Part shown: positions 51,778 to 61,894 of the stretch, one piece after another
Layout of the letters: every line of letters begins with the position of its first letter
Position numbering within the stretch: position 1 is the first letter of the stretch
DNA from: Planctomycetaceae bacterium
GTDB taxonomy: Bacteria; Planctomycetota; Planctomycetia; Pirellulales; Pirellulaceae
DNA length: 64,000 nt
Reading direction: 5' to 3'
Assembly (NCBI GenBank): GCA_016794985.1
Contig: JAEUIQ010000066.1
Coordinates: 20,656-84,655, forward strand
Position numbers and translations under genes: made by a program
The notes under the pieces: model-generated
The model's database searches: none
Seen by the model: the letters and a program-made list of their open reading frames with translations, nothing else
Told to the model about the DNA's origin: nothing

Positions 51778-54738
51778 TTACTCCACAACTTCTAACCAAA
51801 TGGGCAAGGTGGTAATCCCACCATCGATCTCAGCCTTCAGAAAGAATGGGCGACGGCCCAACTCCGTCTTCGGTTCCGCTGTGATGAAGAACTCACGTTC
51901 ATTCATCCCAGTCAATAACAACAAGCCGTTGAGTCCGATGTTGTCAACAATGACGCCATGCGCTGGATTCCGAGCTGCTAAAGCGTTGCCAAAGCTAACT
52001 TCACCGGTCGTCGCTTCGCTTCGCTCGATCAATACTCGCGCCGAGATCGTTCCGCCTCGCCGAACTTGCAACACCGTTTCAAAAGCTTTGGGGCGGTCGT
52101 TGGATTGGCCTTCGATCAATGCAACTGGCTGCGTCGTTGGATCGGTGATTGATTGGATCCAGGGAACAAGCTGCGACTTCTCAGCCTTCTTGATTTCACC
52201 CAATGGACCAGCTGCCCGCCCGGTCGCTTCGCCCAAAACGTTGGCCGTCGCCGTCGCGACTGGTTGCACGGCTTCAGGCCATACTTGGTCCTCATGGATC
52301 CAAATCGTTCCTTGAGCCGAACGCTGCCCGGCTTCAATAACGATCGGATTACTGACAGCCACTCCGGGAGGCAGACCTTCGATTGCAAATTCGACTGGAC
52401 CATCAAATCCATCAAATCGTTCAACCGAAACCGTAAACTCGCGGCCAGCACCGACCAACAACCCACCGGAAATCGGCGTGACTGAAGCCTGGAAATCCGG
52501 TCGTGCTGGACGAACCCGAAGCTGATACGAATAATTGTCCCCACCAAACAAGCGAGCGTCTTGGATCGCGATGGTGTAAGTGCCCGTTTCCGGAACCGTG
52601 AACAAAATGCGACTGCCTTTTCCCGCTCGACGACTCGGATCATCGTCGTTGCGATAGTGAACATCAAACGTCGGCAGCCCATTGTCTAGCGGCTTTTGCC
52701 CTTCCGCTAATGGTTGCACAACATAAGCCGGTTCACCCAACGCATGAGTAACATGCGAAGTGCCAAAATATGTCCACCGCTGGCCACCTCCCGGATAGAC
52801 GTCGAAACCAGAATCGGGACCGCGAGGGTGCATCCACAAACGAGTCACTTCACCCGCGGCATACAAGTATTGATCCAACCGCATCTCTTGTTGACCAAAC
52901 AAACGAAAGTCATCCGCCTGCATGCTGTCTTTGCCGCGAAACGTAAAGTATGACTCGCGGATCGCTTGCAGCCGAGTATGCAAAACTGGCTTGCCATCCT
53001 GACCCAAGATAGCCACCAACGGATCCAACTCACTCGCATCCCCGGTAGCCGAAAGCGTAAGATGCGTCGGAGAGACTTGAGCATTGGGGCCCACCGGATC
53101 GACATCGATGGCCCAAACTTCACCCGCATTCGCGGTCCATTGATATCGATCAACTTCCCCAGGTTGCGAGATCTGGCCCGAAAGTCGTACCGCGGCCGGA
53201 ATTGCCGCCGAGCTTGGCTGCCGTTCGTTCAGTTCCGATTCACTAACCAGCGGCAATTCTGCTTCCGGCAGATACTTCGGGCTCAATGCTACAGAATTCA
53301 CCGATCCTTCCGGGGACTTCGACAAGATCGTCGATCGCGAATGAATCATTCCACTCAAATCAGTCGCCCACAAAGTATGCCCATCGGCCGAGAATAAAAG
53401 GCCACTCGGCGTACCAGCCAAAGGCTCAAGTGTTTCGAGAACATCCCAGGTGCGAGTCGATATCAGTTTCAGATTCCCCGCTCGACTGGCCACGGCCACG
53501 CGTTCACCCGCGGAATCAATCGCCAAAACCAACAGCGGCGATTCGTCAACAAATCGCGTCTCCAATAACGGATTCGGAACTGGCTTGGCCATTGGGTCCC
53601 ATCGCCAGGCTCGGAGACGATTGTCGGAACTGATTGCCAACAAACGCGGGATCCCTGCACCGGGCGGACCAGGCAGAAACCTGACGGCATTCACTTCACC
53701 TTCCGGTTGCCCCAAGGTATCGGTTCGAGATTTGGTCGCAACGTCCCATACCTTAACGGTTTGGTCCGCCGAGGCACTCAACAGTGAGCCGCCATCGGGA
53801 GTAAACGACAAGTCGAAGACAGCTCCATTGTGCCCTGACAATTCACCATAAAGACTCTGTTCTTGCAAGTTCCAAAGTTTGATAATCCGATCGTATCCCG
53901 CCGTCGCCAACCAACGACCGTCCGGGGACAGTGTTGCCGCGTACACCAAGTCGCGATGGCCCGCAAAACTCTGATGGGGCAGCTCAGTGAACGACTTGGA
54001 TTCCGCGACTTCGGTATTCGAAATGGCTGCAACCACACTGGCCAGCTCGACCACATGCACTTCACCAGCCAAACCCTCAATTCCCGTGCCCACGACTAGC
54101 TTCTCGCCATTGGTCGAGAATTGCAATGAGTTTACCTTGCCATTGAATCCCGTCATCGTCAGTCCTTGGCGGCGAGCCACTTCATCTAGAACCGCACCTG
54201 ACTTCAAGTTGGCAAGACGCGTCAAAACGATCCGACCCGTTTGTCCTATCGCGATGGTTTGATGATCGGAGCTAAGGGCGAACGCCGAAATCCCCAGCGG
54301 TCGCGAATGGCGAACGTCTACCTTGGGAACTCGCAGGCTTGGGGCCGGCATCGAGCCGGTAGGTCCCTTCGCTCCCGACTGAATCCAATCACTCACAATC
54401 TGAAGTTGATTCTCATTCAGCGCCTCTTCCACATCTGGTGGCATGGCCGGTTCGGCTTTTCGTGTCGCCAACAAATGCAAACGACTGCTGGCAACCGCAC
54501 CGGGAGTCAACGCCGGCCCTGACACACCGCCTTTCAACATTGATTCATAGGTAGAAAGGTCCAGTCCGCCTTCGGGATTGTCCGGTCCGTGACAACCTAC
54601 ACAATGCGCGCGAAGGATCGGAGCCACCTTTTCGGTGTAGTCATCCGCAATCGCCGACGCCGTTGCATACGCACAGACGAAGATCCCACACACGATCCAT
54701 CGCCAATTTCGCGAACGGAAACAAATTGATTTATTCAT
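51778..54738 (-). CDS. Cytochrome c (PSCyt1) WD40-repeat protein with C-terminal PPC-like domain
   Basis: 986 residues from ATG 54738, 14 bp after the upstream DUF1549 stop; the frame is open 57 bp further but overlaps that gene. A signal peptide (WIVCGIFVCAYATASAIA) precedes a haem motif CVGCHG at residues 46-50 and a PSCyt1 domain with MPP. WD40 blades start near residue 145 and are clearest at FAGHRDLVYAATLSPDGRWL and LSGHNGAVFDLSFTPDGGSL, with the closing IKLWNL and VKVWDV. Around residue 720 a beta domain (ILFTVPETGTYTIAIQDARL) resembles a bacterial pre-peptidase C-terminal domain. The protein is exported. It is the last gene of the DUF1501-DUF1549-WD40 operon. Confidence 0.9.
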   Translation of the reverse strand: MNKSICFRSRNWRWIVCGIFVCAYATASAIADDYTEKVAPILRAHCVGCHGPDNPEGGLDLSTYESMLKGGVSGPALTPGAVASSRLHLLATRKAEPAMPPDVEEALNENQLQIVSDWIQSGAKGPTGSMPAPSLRVPKVDVRHSRPLGISAFALSSDHQTIAIGQTGRIVLTRLANLKSGAVLDEVARRQGLTMTGFNGKVNSLQFSTNGEKLVVGTGIEGLAGEVHVVELASVVAAISNTEVAESKSFTELPHQSFAGHRDLVYAATLSPDGRWLATAGYDRIIKLWNLQEQSLYGELSGHNGAVFDLSFTPDGGSLLSASADQTVKVWDVATKSRTDTLGQPEGEVNAVRFLPGPPGAGIPRLLAISSDNRLRAWRWDPMAKPVPNPLLETRFVDESPLLVLAIDSAGERVAVASRAGNLKLISTRTWDVLETLEPLAGTPSGLLFSADGHTLWATDLSGMIHSRSTILSKSPEGSVNSVALSPKYLPEAELPLVSESELNERQPSSAAIPAAVRLSGQISQPGEVDRYQWTANAGEVWAIDVDPVGPNAQVSPTHLTLSATGDASELDPLVAILGQDGKPVLHTRLQAIRESYFTFRGKDSMQADDFRLFGQQEMRLDQYLYAAGEVTRLWMHPRGPDSGFDVYPGGGQRWTYFGTSHVTHALGEPAYVVQPLAEGQKPLDNGLPTFDVHYRNDDDPSRRAGKGSRILFTVPETGTYTIAIQDARLFGGDNYSYQLRVRPARPDFQASVTPISGGLLVGAGREFTVSVERFDGFDGPVEFAIEGLPPGVAVSNPIVIEAGQRSAQGTIWIHEDQVWPEAVQPVATATANVLGEATGRAAGPLGEIKKAEKSQLVPWIQSITDPTTQPVALIEGQSNDRPKAFETVLQVRRGGTISARVLIERSEATTGEVSFGNALAARNPAHGVIVDNIGLNGLLLLTGMNEREFFITAEPKTELGRRPFFLKAEIDGGITTLPIWLEVVE

Positions 54739-54752
54739 CGCGTCCACTTTGT

Positions 54753-57017
54753 TCAATGGTTGAAGGTAAACTCGGTACTGGTCAGCACACTCCACACGAT
54801 GTCTTCCAAGGCTTGGCGTCGTTCCGCTTCCGAATACTCGCTGGCCACTGCCAACAGGCGCTCTCGTTCTTGGTCGGTCGGCTTTCGCATCAAAGCCACT
54901 TGAAAGACTTGATCAATGAACAGCGAATTGTCCCATCCTTGCTGGACACCTTGCTCGATCCAATTCCCGGCCTTGGCCAATTTCGGATTCAAAGTGTCAC
55001 CGTTCGATAGGTGCAGAACTTGGACCATGCTGGGTTGATCACTCCGTTCGCAATCGCAAGTGATCTCGCGGTTGTGTCGCCCAAAAGCCTTCAAGAACGT
55101 CGAGGCAATTGAAGCATCGTACAATTGAATTGCCTTCGTTCCCTCAGGATAGAAGTCGATGGCTTGGCGGTCGGCACCGGGAAAGGCGATTTCCTTAAAC
55201 GATGTCGATGTTCCCAAAACTTGATCCATCGAATCCAACAACACTTCGGCCATCAACCGACGTGGCAGATAGCGGCTGAGATACTTGTTATCATCACGAT
55301 TCTGCGGCAACGGTTCGCTACTGCGTTGATAGGTCTCGCTTTGTAGAATTGTCCGCATCAGTTGCTTGAGATCGAATCGTTGATCAATCAAATGTTGTGA
55401 TGCAGCGGCCAACAGAGCCTCATTGGACGCCGGGTTGCTGAGTCGCAGATCATCGACCGCTTCCACCAAACCCCGCCCAAAGAAATTCGCCCAAACTCGG
55501 TTGGTAATCGCGCGTGCGAAGTAAGGATTCTCGGGATCCGTTAACCACTCTGCCAAGACTTCACGTCGATCACGTGGGTCGGCAAAGTCCATGGCCGCCT
55601 GATCTAATGGGGCGGGAGGTTGCGGCCGACCCTTTTTCGGCTGAACCAACTCGCCCTCCGCCGCGACGTAAAGTGTTCGCAGTCCGTCGCCACCGCGTGG
55701 CTCGCCGCCCCAGCCCTTGGTTCGCACCCGCGCGAACATGTTGGCCATGCTGTAATACTGATCGTTCGTCCATTTCTCTAGCGGATGATTGTGGCATCGG
55801 GCGCAACCGATGGAAAGCCCCATGAACGCTTGGCTCACGTTTTCGGTCATATCCTCAGGGCTTTGATGCAACGCATAAAAATTGGTGGCACCATTCTCAA
55901 AACTCGTCCCGGTTGCCGTCACCACTTGCCGGACGAACTCATCCCAAGGAACATTGTTTTCGACCTGTCGTCGAATCCACAGATAATAAGCCTTTACCGC
56001 ATCCGGCCTCAATCGCGTCCCATTGATCAGCAATAGATCACTCCAACGGTAAGTCCAGTAGTCAATAAAGGAAGGGTCCGCCAGTAGCGATTCAATCAAT
56101 TGATCGCGACGCGTTTCCACTGGATTCGCGAAATACGCTGCACTCTCGGCTAAGGTTGGCAACCGTCCGACCGTATCCAGAGTCGCTCGACGGAGAAAAG
56201 TCGCATCGTCACAACGTGGCGACGGCGGCAGTTGCAACGACATCAATTGCTGCAAATTCAATTCATCGATAAAGTTTTTTCGCGGTGCCGCGTCAAACTG
56301 CTCAGCCGTCAACTCATTAGGAAATGGAACCGTCAACCGCGCCAGTCGGACTTGACTGTCGAACCATACCAACACCGCCCCTTCACCGCTGCCACGAATC
56401 GAGACTTTTCCCTTGGCGTCGACTCCGGCAATGGCCTCATCAGTCGACGAAAAAATAGACCAAGCCGTCACGTCCGCTGACGTTCCGTCAGCATAGTGAG
56501 CGTGCACCTGCAATTGAACTTCCTCACCCGGCTGAATGCGCGAGGCTCCCGGACTGACTTCCAATGTTTTCAATGGCGCCGTCGCCGCGTTCGGACCAAC
56601 GGCTCCCTCGGCGATCCACCGAGCCAAAATCTTGTAGTCGCTCGAATCAACATCCAAACGCAGCCCACCTTGATGGGCCACAGCTCCTGTCGGTTTGGAC
56701 AAAAACAGGCTGCGACCGGGATCAGAAAGTTCGATCCGACGCCCCCGCAGTTCCTGAGTGATGCTGCGATGATCCGCCACGGCATCATAACCGCGCAACG
56801 ACAAGCGAAAGCCGCCTTTTCCCGCCAACGCACCATGACACGCGCCCGAGTTGCAGCCGTTCTTCGCGAGAATCGGTTGCACCTGTCGTTCAAAACTAAT
56901 CGAGCCAAGCTGGTCATCTTCGGCCAATGACGAATCGATGTGACTCGCAAAGGAGAAGATCACTGCGATCGAGGCCAGGACCAAATACAACGTTGACACT
57001 TTTCGCTTACTCAGCAT
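54753..57017 (-). CDS. DUF1549/DUF1553 protein with CX4CH haem motif and BIG2-like domain
   Basis: 754 residues from ATG 57017, where a signal peptide begins (VSTLYLVLASIAVIFSFASH); the frame is open to 57134 without signal character. The haem motif is CNSGACHG at residues 55-61, a CX4CH variant typical of this family. An Ig-like BIG2-type domain follows (EEVQLQVHAHYADGTSADVT). DUF1549 includes FLRRATLDTVGRLPT, DYWTYRWSDLLLING and GCARCHNHPLEKW (second haem site). DUF1553 includes NPYFARAITNRVWANFFGRG. It has no LamG domain, unlike the homologue at 41786. It sits between DUF1501 and the WD40 gene in one operon. Confidence 0.92.
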   Translation of the reverse strand: MLSKRKVSTLYLVLASIAVIFSFASHIDSSLAEDDQLGSISFERQVQPILAKNGCNSGACHGALAGKGGFRLSLRGYDAVADHRSITQELRGRRIELSDPGRSLFLSKPTGAVAHQGGLRLDVDSSDYKILARWIAEGAVGPNAATAPLKTLEVSPGASRIQPGEEVQLQVHAHYADGTSADVTAWSIFSSTDEAIAGVDAKGKVSIRGSGEGAVLVWFDSQVRLARLTVPFPNELTAEQFDAAPRKNFIDELNLQQLMSLQLPPSPRCDDATFLRRATLDTVGRLPTLAESAAYFANPVETRRDQLIESLLADPSFIDYWTYRWSDLLLINGTRLRPDAVKAYYLWIRRQVENNVPWDEFVRQVVTATGTSFENGATNFYALHQSPEDMTENVSQAFMGLSIGCARCHNHPLEKWTNDQYYSMANMFARVRTKGWGGEPRGGDGLRTLYVAAEGELVQPKKGRPQPPAPLDQAAMDFADPRDRREVLAEWLTDPENPYFARAITNRVWANFFGRGLVEAVDDLRLSNPASNEALLAAASQHLIDQRFDLKQLMRTILQSETYQRSSEPLPQNRDDNKYLSRYLPRRLMAEVLLDSMDQVLGTSTSFKEIAFPGADRQAIDFYPEGTKAIQLYDASIASTFLKAFGRHNREITCDCERSDQPSMVQVLHLSNGDTLNPKLAKAGNWIEQGVQQGWDNSLFIDQVFQVALMRKPTDQERERLLAVASEYSEAERRQALEDIVWSVLTSTEFTFNH

Positions 57018-57253
57018 CCCGTAGATTCCCAAGTCGAATGTTTTTCGCGACGGCTTCACAACGTTCCCTTGTTTTACTCGAATCGAAATTTTGCCTCGCC
57101 AGTCCTCTGACGGCCAACTCCTCACCAACACCACAACCTCTTTTCACCCCGAACCAATCCATGCCTCCCCGCGCGACCGACACTCATGGGTGCAAGACTT
57201 GTTTACCTGTTCGCTGCCAGTGGACTGGCAACCCACCTTGGCAACCTGCAATC

Positions 57254-58630
57254 CTAGACGAAAAGTTCTTTTATTTCGCGCACACCGAAGTCAACCAACG
57301 GGAAAGGGCGTTGCCCTGGGCCAGGTAACTCATGGTGCAGATCAAGTCCGAGACTCTTGAAGATCGTCGCGACGACCTCACCGGGCGTTGTCGGTCGCTC
57401 GGCCGGTACGGCACCAATCGAATCACTGGCCCCGACCGCTCTTCCACCTTGCACGCCGCCACCGGCAAACGTGCAACTAAAGCACTGTGGCCAATGATCG
57501 CGTCCACCGGCTGGATTGACTTTGGGAGTCCGGCCGAACTCGGCCAACCCACAAACCATCGTGTCGCCCAGCAAGCCGCGTTGGTGCAAATCTTCGATCA
57601 ACGCCGAATAACCTTGGTCGTACATCGGGGCCACAATGTTCTTCATGCCATCGATGGTCGTGAAGGGTTTGCTGCCATGAATGTCCCACGTGATTTCGTC
57701 GAATACGGTCAGAAACGTATTGATCGTGACGAATCGCACGCCCGCTTCGACCAACCGCCGGGCCAGCAAACAACATTGTCCAAAGCGATTCATCCCGTAT
57801 CGTTGGCGCACTTCGTCCGGCTCTTGTGTCAAGTCAAATGCCGCACGGGCTTGAGTACTACTCATGAGACGATAAGCCGCTTGAAAATTCTGATCCATCA
57901 TTCGCGCGGACTCAGTGGCTTCCAGTTCCTTCAATCTGTCTTCGACGGCGGCGCGCATGCGGCGGCGACGGTCGATTCGTACATCCCCCAAGTCAGAAGG
58001 TGGCAACAGATCCGGAACTTTGAAGTTCGGTTGACTGGGATCGGCCATCAAAGCAAATGGATCATAAGCCTTACCAAGGAACCCGCCCGCTTGACCATTG
58101 GGCAGGTTTCCGCCGCCACGCCCCATCGTCTCGGGTAGAACGACATGAGCGGGCAAGTCCGTGCGTCGACCTTTGAGGTATTCGACCACCGCACCAGCAT
58201 GAGGATAATTGACACCACCCGTGAACTGTCTTCCCGTTTGCAACATCTGCCACCCGGCATCATGGACCGCCGCCGCCGTATGATAACACGAGCGCACGAT
58301 CGAAAACTTGTCCGCGATCTCCGCATGTTTGGGCAGGATTTCACTCACTTGGAAATCACCACGAGTCGCAATCGGCTGAAACGGGCCTCGGATTTCCGCA
58401 GGAGCGTTGGGCTTCATATCGAAGGTGTCCAACTGACTCGGAGCCCCCAAGTTGAAAATCATGATGCATGATTTGCGATCAGCATCGGGAGCCACATGTC
58501 CCGCTTGTTGGGCAGCCAACCATTGCGGCAGCCCTAAACCAATCGCCCCGAGCGTACCCACTTGCAAGAAGTCACGCCGAGTCGCCCCATTGCAGGTATG
58601 GGTCTTGGCCAACGAGGTCAAATTCAACAT
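57254..58630 (-). CDS. DUF1501 family protein with Tat signal
   Basis: 458 residues. The twin-arginine leader reads ATRRDFLQVGTLGAIGLGLP. DUF1501 landmarks are IMIFNLGAPSQLDTFDMKP, FSIVRSCYHTAAAVHDAG, GLAEFGRTPKVNPAGGRDHW and FSCTFAGGGVQGG. The predicted superfamily is sulfatase/phosphatase-like, but no substrate is known. It is the first gene of the minus-strand DUF1501-DUF1549-WD40 operon, with a 236-bp gap to the DUF1549 start. Its gene order is the reverse of the other locus at 41786. Confidence 0.92.
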   Translation of the reverse strand: MLNLTSLAKTHTCNGATRRDFLQVGTLGAIGLGLPQWLAAQQAGHVAPDADRKSCIMIFNLGAPSQLDTFDMKPNAPAEIRGPFQPIATRGDFQVSEILPKHAEIADKFSIVRSCYHTAAAVHDAGWQMLQTGRQFTGGVNYPHAGAVVEYLKGRRTDLPAHVVLPETMGRGGGNLPNGQAGGFLGKAYDPFALMADPSQPNFKVPDLLPPSDLGDVRIDRRRRMRAAVEDRLKELEATESARMMDQNFQAAYRLMSSTQARAAFDLTQEPDEVRQRYGMNRFGQCCLLARRLVEAGVRFVTINTFLTVFDEITWDIHGSKPFTTIDGMKNIVAPMYDQGYSALIEDLHQRGLLGDTMVCGLAEFGRTPKVNPAGGRDHWPQCFSCTFAGGGVQGGRAVGASDSIGAVPAERPTTPGEVVATIFKSLGLDLHHELPGPGQRPFPLVDFGVREIKELFV

Positions 58631-58820
58631 AGGACGCGGATCCTGACAGGAAGGGAGGAATGGCCACCATCGGAGGGACCGCTATTGTAAGTGATCCGCC
58701 CTCCAGAATCAAACTGCCTTCGCGGCCCTTCACATCGACCAACGCTTCCTACGTTCGATCGATCCGTCTCGATGCTCCCTTACCGATGCCCCGACCCCGA
58801 CAACCAAAGTTCGTTGAATT

Positions 58821-59450
58821 TCACAAACAGACTTCGATGGTCAGAAATTGACCGGGATCTTCTCGCCAACGCCGAGCCATTATCTGCAGCGTCTGCCAGC
58901 GAACCGCGTGACTCGAACATTCGTACGTCGGCTCTTCGGCTGGCAGGTTTTCTAGCAAATGGCGGCGCACCAGCATCGCGCGCACCTTTTTGGTTCGAAC
59001 GTCACTTGCCGGCTCGCAAGTCAAGCAGATCAAGTATTGCACCATCTCGACCGGAAGTCCCGCGTCCTTGCGGAGGTGTCCGCCGGCAAATCGCTCGCTG
59101 ATTTCGTTCAGAACAGAATTGAGGTAGTACCAACGGTCGTCGTCCGGTAGCGGAATGATGGGATCCGTGGGCGTGGTCCGCTTTGCCAATTGCGAGATTT
59201 TCACAGCTGCCGAGCGGTTGAGAAAGATGTCGCCGACGTCCATCTCCAGGATAGTACGAATCTTGAGCTGTCCATTGTTCAGCGACGTCAGTGACACGTT
59301 GAGGCGATCCAAGAACTCCCGCTGTTGCCAGAGTCTGCGCGAACGACTGCCGGCCAGATAAGACGCGATACCTGCCGCCGCGACAATCCAAATTAGCTCG
59401 GGCCAATTGCTTGCCAAGTACGCAAGTAAAGAGTTAGCGATCTGTTGCAT
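58821..59450 (-). CDS. Single-TM protein of unknown function
   Basis: 209 residues from ATG 59450; the frame continues to 59570 without signal or family features. A single membrane helix lies at residues ~15-32 (WPELIWIVAAAGIASYLAG), followed by basic SRSRRLWQQREF and a cytoplasmic-looking soluble domain. I recognise no domain. The soluble part has conserved-looking acidic patches (IRTILEMDVGDIFLN, PLPDDDRWYYLN) and ends with two Cys-containing stretches. It lies next to the PhoD-like gene in the same orientation, with a 246-bp gap. Confidence 0.7.
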   Translation of the reverse strand: MQQIANSLLAYLASNWPELIWIVAAAGIASYLAGSRSRRLWQQREFLDRLNVSLTSLNNGQLKIRTILEMDVGDIFLNRSAAVKISQLAKRTTPTDPIIPLPDDDRWYYLNSVLNEISERFAGGHLRKDAGLPVEMVQYLICLTCEPASDVRTKKVRAMLVRRHLLENLPAEEPTYECSSHAVRWQTLQIMARRWREDPGQFLTIEVCL

Positions 59451-59696
59451 TGGGGTCAAAATCCATTCAGTAAAAACGGGGCTCGCCCGCGCATGCGCTA
59501 GGCCATCGGGAATCACACCGCCGGGCCGAGTTGTCTCAGAGGAACAACGGTCCCAAGTCTGCGTGAACAAACTGTGTCCGCCGGCACAAGCCGTCCGCTA
59601 AAGCCCCAACTGATTCAAAGGACGCCCGCCAGACCAACGCTCCTTCGCACGGCAATCGCAATCAACACGCCAAAACCTTGCTCGAGGCCAACCTGG

Positions 59697-61745
59697 TCAG
59701 TCCCAGCGCGACTCGGCTTCGCGTCGTGAAAAAACCACCGCTCGACCATCCGCCAACAGCTTGCGAATTCGCCATGGCACACCACGCTCGTCAATCTCGA
59801 CCAATCCAACGCCGCTGCCGTTGAGTAGCCGACGTCCGTGCGGTGTTCCTTCTGGCTTGCGTGGAATCACTCGCATACTACGGCGACGAGTGAACCAATT
59901 CAAGGGCGACCGCGGGGCATACAGCCACCGATTCGCCCGGTCCAACAGATCGAGTAAGCGCGGCGGAAATTCGTTTCGCAAGGCGCTGCTGCATATCTGC
60001 CAAATATCTGGCCCGCTTTCCTTTCCGCGTAACTCGACGTCGTAAACAAACGAATAATGAACATCGCCCGACAAAACGACAAAGTTCTGTGGCGTTTTCG
60101 GATGACGGAAGATATTGAGCATCGCCTGAGCCGACCCCGGATGTGCCATCCAATTCTCGGCATCCACCATCAATTGGTATCCGAACCAGGTAAATACTCG
60201 CTGGACGCTTTCAATGAGCTTCACTCCGAAAATCGGTGTTGGAGAAACCAATAAAACCGCGGGCAGACCTCTTAAGGTCTGCTGCAAATCGGTCAACGAT
60301 TCCCAGTCCATCAACCCCGATGGCTCACGGGCCGCGATTTCGGATCTCCAACGATGCGTTCGGCTGTCCAACACCACCAACGGCGGCGAAGTCGGCCAAT
60401 GGTAGTGCCAATGATCAAACCGCAACAACTGCTCAATGCATTGGTCGTGGGACGTCCCTCCCGGCGACGCCAAACTCTCGTGCACCTGCGACATCAGCTC
60501 GTCGTTGAACGAGTCCGGATCGTTGCCCCACGCTTGATGCACCAAGTATCCGACCAACGCATTCCCGATGACTCGCTTGGAGAATGGATGACCGTACGCC
60601 ACCTCCTCCCATTCTCGACTCAGGTTCCAATCGTCGGTGATGTCGTGATCATCAAAGATCATGGCGACTGGCAAATGCGCGAACAATCGCCGCACCCTCG
60701 GCAACGTTGTTACAAAACTGTCCAAGGCCGCGCGTTCCTTTTGGTAGAGGACGCGTTCTTTGGCCTGCAACGTCGGCGGAGGCTCCAGCTCAAGAAAAGG
60801 CCATAGACTAGGTGACCACACGAGCAGATACATCCCGAGTACTTCGCCCAATGTGATCAGATGATTGTGAGCACTGGCGGTGGTAAATACTGGCTTCTCC
60901 ACCCCGCCAAACAACAGCTCGATCAAGGCGAAGTTGCGTTTGTGACGCGGAAGCAAGGTCTCGCGTCGATAAAAACCCGCCGGATGACGGTACAAAGCTT
61001 GAGCGCTATCTACTTTGATCCACTCGCCACCGGCCATGGGTTCATCGGGAATCCCCAGCAATGAGATCAATTGATGAATCGCATGCAGCGTCGGACCAGC
61101 CACTTCATCGGCATAGATTTGGTCGCCCGAGAGCACCAAGGCGGACGGCCACACGCAGCGTGGGTCGGACGCCTTCTCCACATTGGCGACCACTCCCTCG
61201 GGGGCATGATTCTCCGCCAAACAACGAGCCAACAAGCGATCGGCCTCCACCAATCCATCGCCACCCGGGTAATGAGGCTTGCGACACGACCCATGCAACA
61301 GACTGCCCACGCGCGATGGCAACATGAATCCCAATGAATCTTGTCCCTCGTAGCACAAGGCCGGCATGTCGTCGCTGCACTCTAGCCATTCGCCCGACAT
61401 CGTTCGCAGCGGCTGCAGTCTCAGGCGATACTTGATCCATCGATCCAACGGCAATGGTTCCGTCAACGACAGATCGATCAACAAGTAATGCAAATGAGTA
61501 CCGGCCATCAACAAGCGACAGCCCGCCGTTTCACCCGGTGTCAGGAACAACTCGCGGGACGTGTCATCGCCGGAGTCGATGACGATGCGAACCCGGACCG
61601 GTTCCCGGACGGCCAACCAGAAAACCAAGCGAGTTGCAGTCGCTCGCCGCAGGATCGGTCCCGCGAAAACCAAGGGCAGTTCATCAACGGCACGGATCAT
61701 CGGCGGGTCAATAGGGAACAAAGGGGGCGAAGCGTCGCGTGCCAT
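59697..61745 (-). CDS. PhoD-like metallophosphatase
   Basis: 682 residues. Metal-binding motifs of the PhoD group are LSGDQIYAD, IFDDHDITDDWN and VVLSGDVHYSF, in the right order and spacing. No signal peptide is visible, which is atypical for PhoD enzymes, so the protein may be cytoplasmic. The N-terminal ~140 residues form a beta domain. The presumed activity is phosphodiesterase/phosphatase with Ca/Fe-type centres; the substrate is unknown. Start ATG at 61745. Confidence 0.88.
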   Translation of the reverse strand: MARDASPPLFPIDPPMIRAVDELPLVFAGPILRRATATRLVFWLAVREPVRVRIVIDSGDDTSRELFLTPGETAGCRLLMAGTHLHYLLIDLSLTEPLPLDRWIKYRLRLQPLRTMSGEWLECSDDMPALCYEGQDSLGFMLPSRVGSLLHGSCRKPHYPGGDGLVEADRLLARCLAENHAPEGVVANVEKASDPRCVWPSALVLSGDQIYADEVAGPTLHAIHQLISLLGIPDEPMAGGEWIKVDSAQALYRHPAGFYRRETLLPRHKRNFALIELLFGGVEKPVFTTASAHNHLITLGEVLGMYLLVWSPSLWPFLELEPPPTLQAKERVLYQKERAALDSFVTTLPRVRRLFAHLPVAMIFDDHDITDDWNLSREWEEVAYGHPFSKRVIGNALVGYLVHQAWGNDPDSFNDELMSQVHESLASPGGTSHDQCIEQLLRFDHWHYHWPTSPPLVVLDSRTHRWRSEIAAREPSGLMDWESLTDLQQTLRGLPAVLLVSPTPIFGVKLIESVQRVFTWFGYQLMVDAENWMAHPGSAQAMLNIFRHPKTPQNFVVLSGDVHYSFVYDVELRGKESGPDIWQICSSALRNEFPPRLLDLLDRANRWLYAPRSPLNWFTRRRSMRVIPRKPEGTPHGRRLLNGSGVGLVEIDERGVPWRIRKLLADGRAVVFSRREAESRWD

Positions 61746-61894
61746 TTCATCGTGAAACGGAGCGGCCTCTGTAAATCACTACCTGCAAAATGTACACCAT
61801 GGCATTGAACCGGACCACAGAACAAGTCAAAACAGACGCAGCAAAAAAACAACCGCCACGAAGAAACCCATGCCCAGATGCACGCCCAACTGGA
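61746..61894. other. Spacer before the REP-like array
   Basis: About 150 bp, A/C-rich, with nothing recognisable. It marks the change from gene-dense DNA to the repeat arrays. Confidence 0.4.

Noticed and set aside
51444..51815. Plus-strand frame of 123 residues
   Set aside because: No signal, family or ribosome binding site; it overlaps the end of the WD40 gene.
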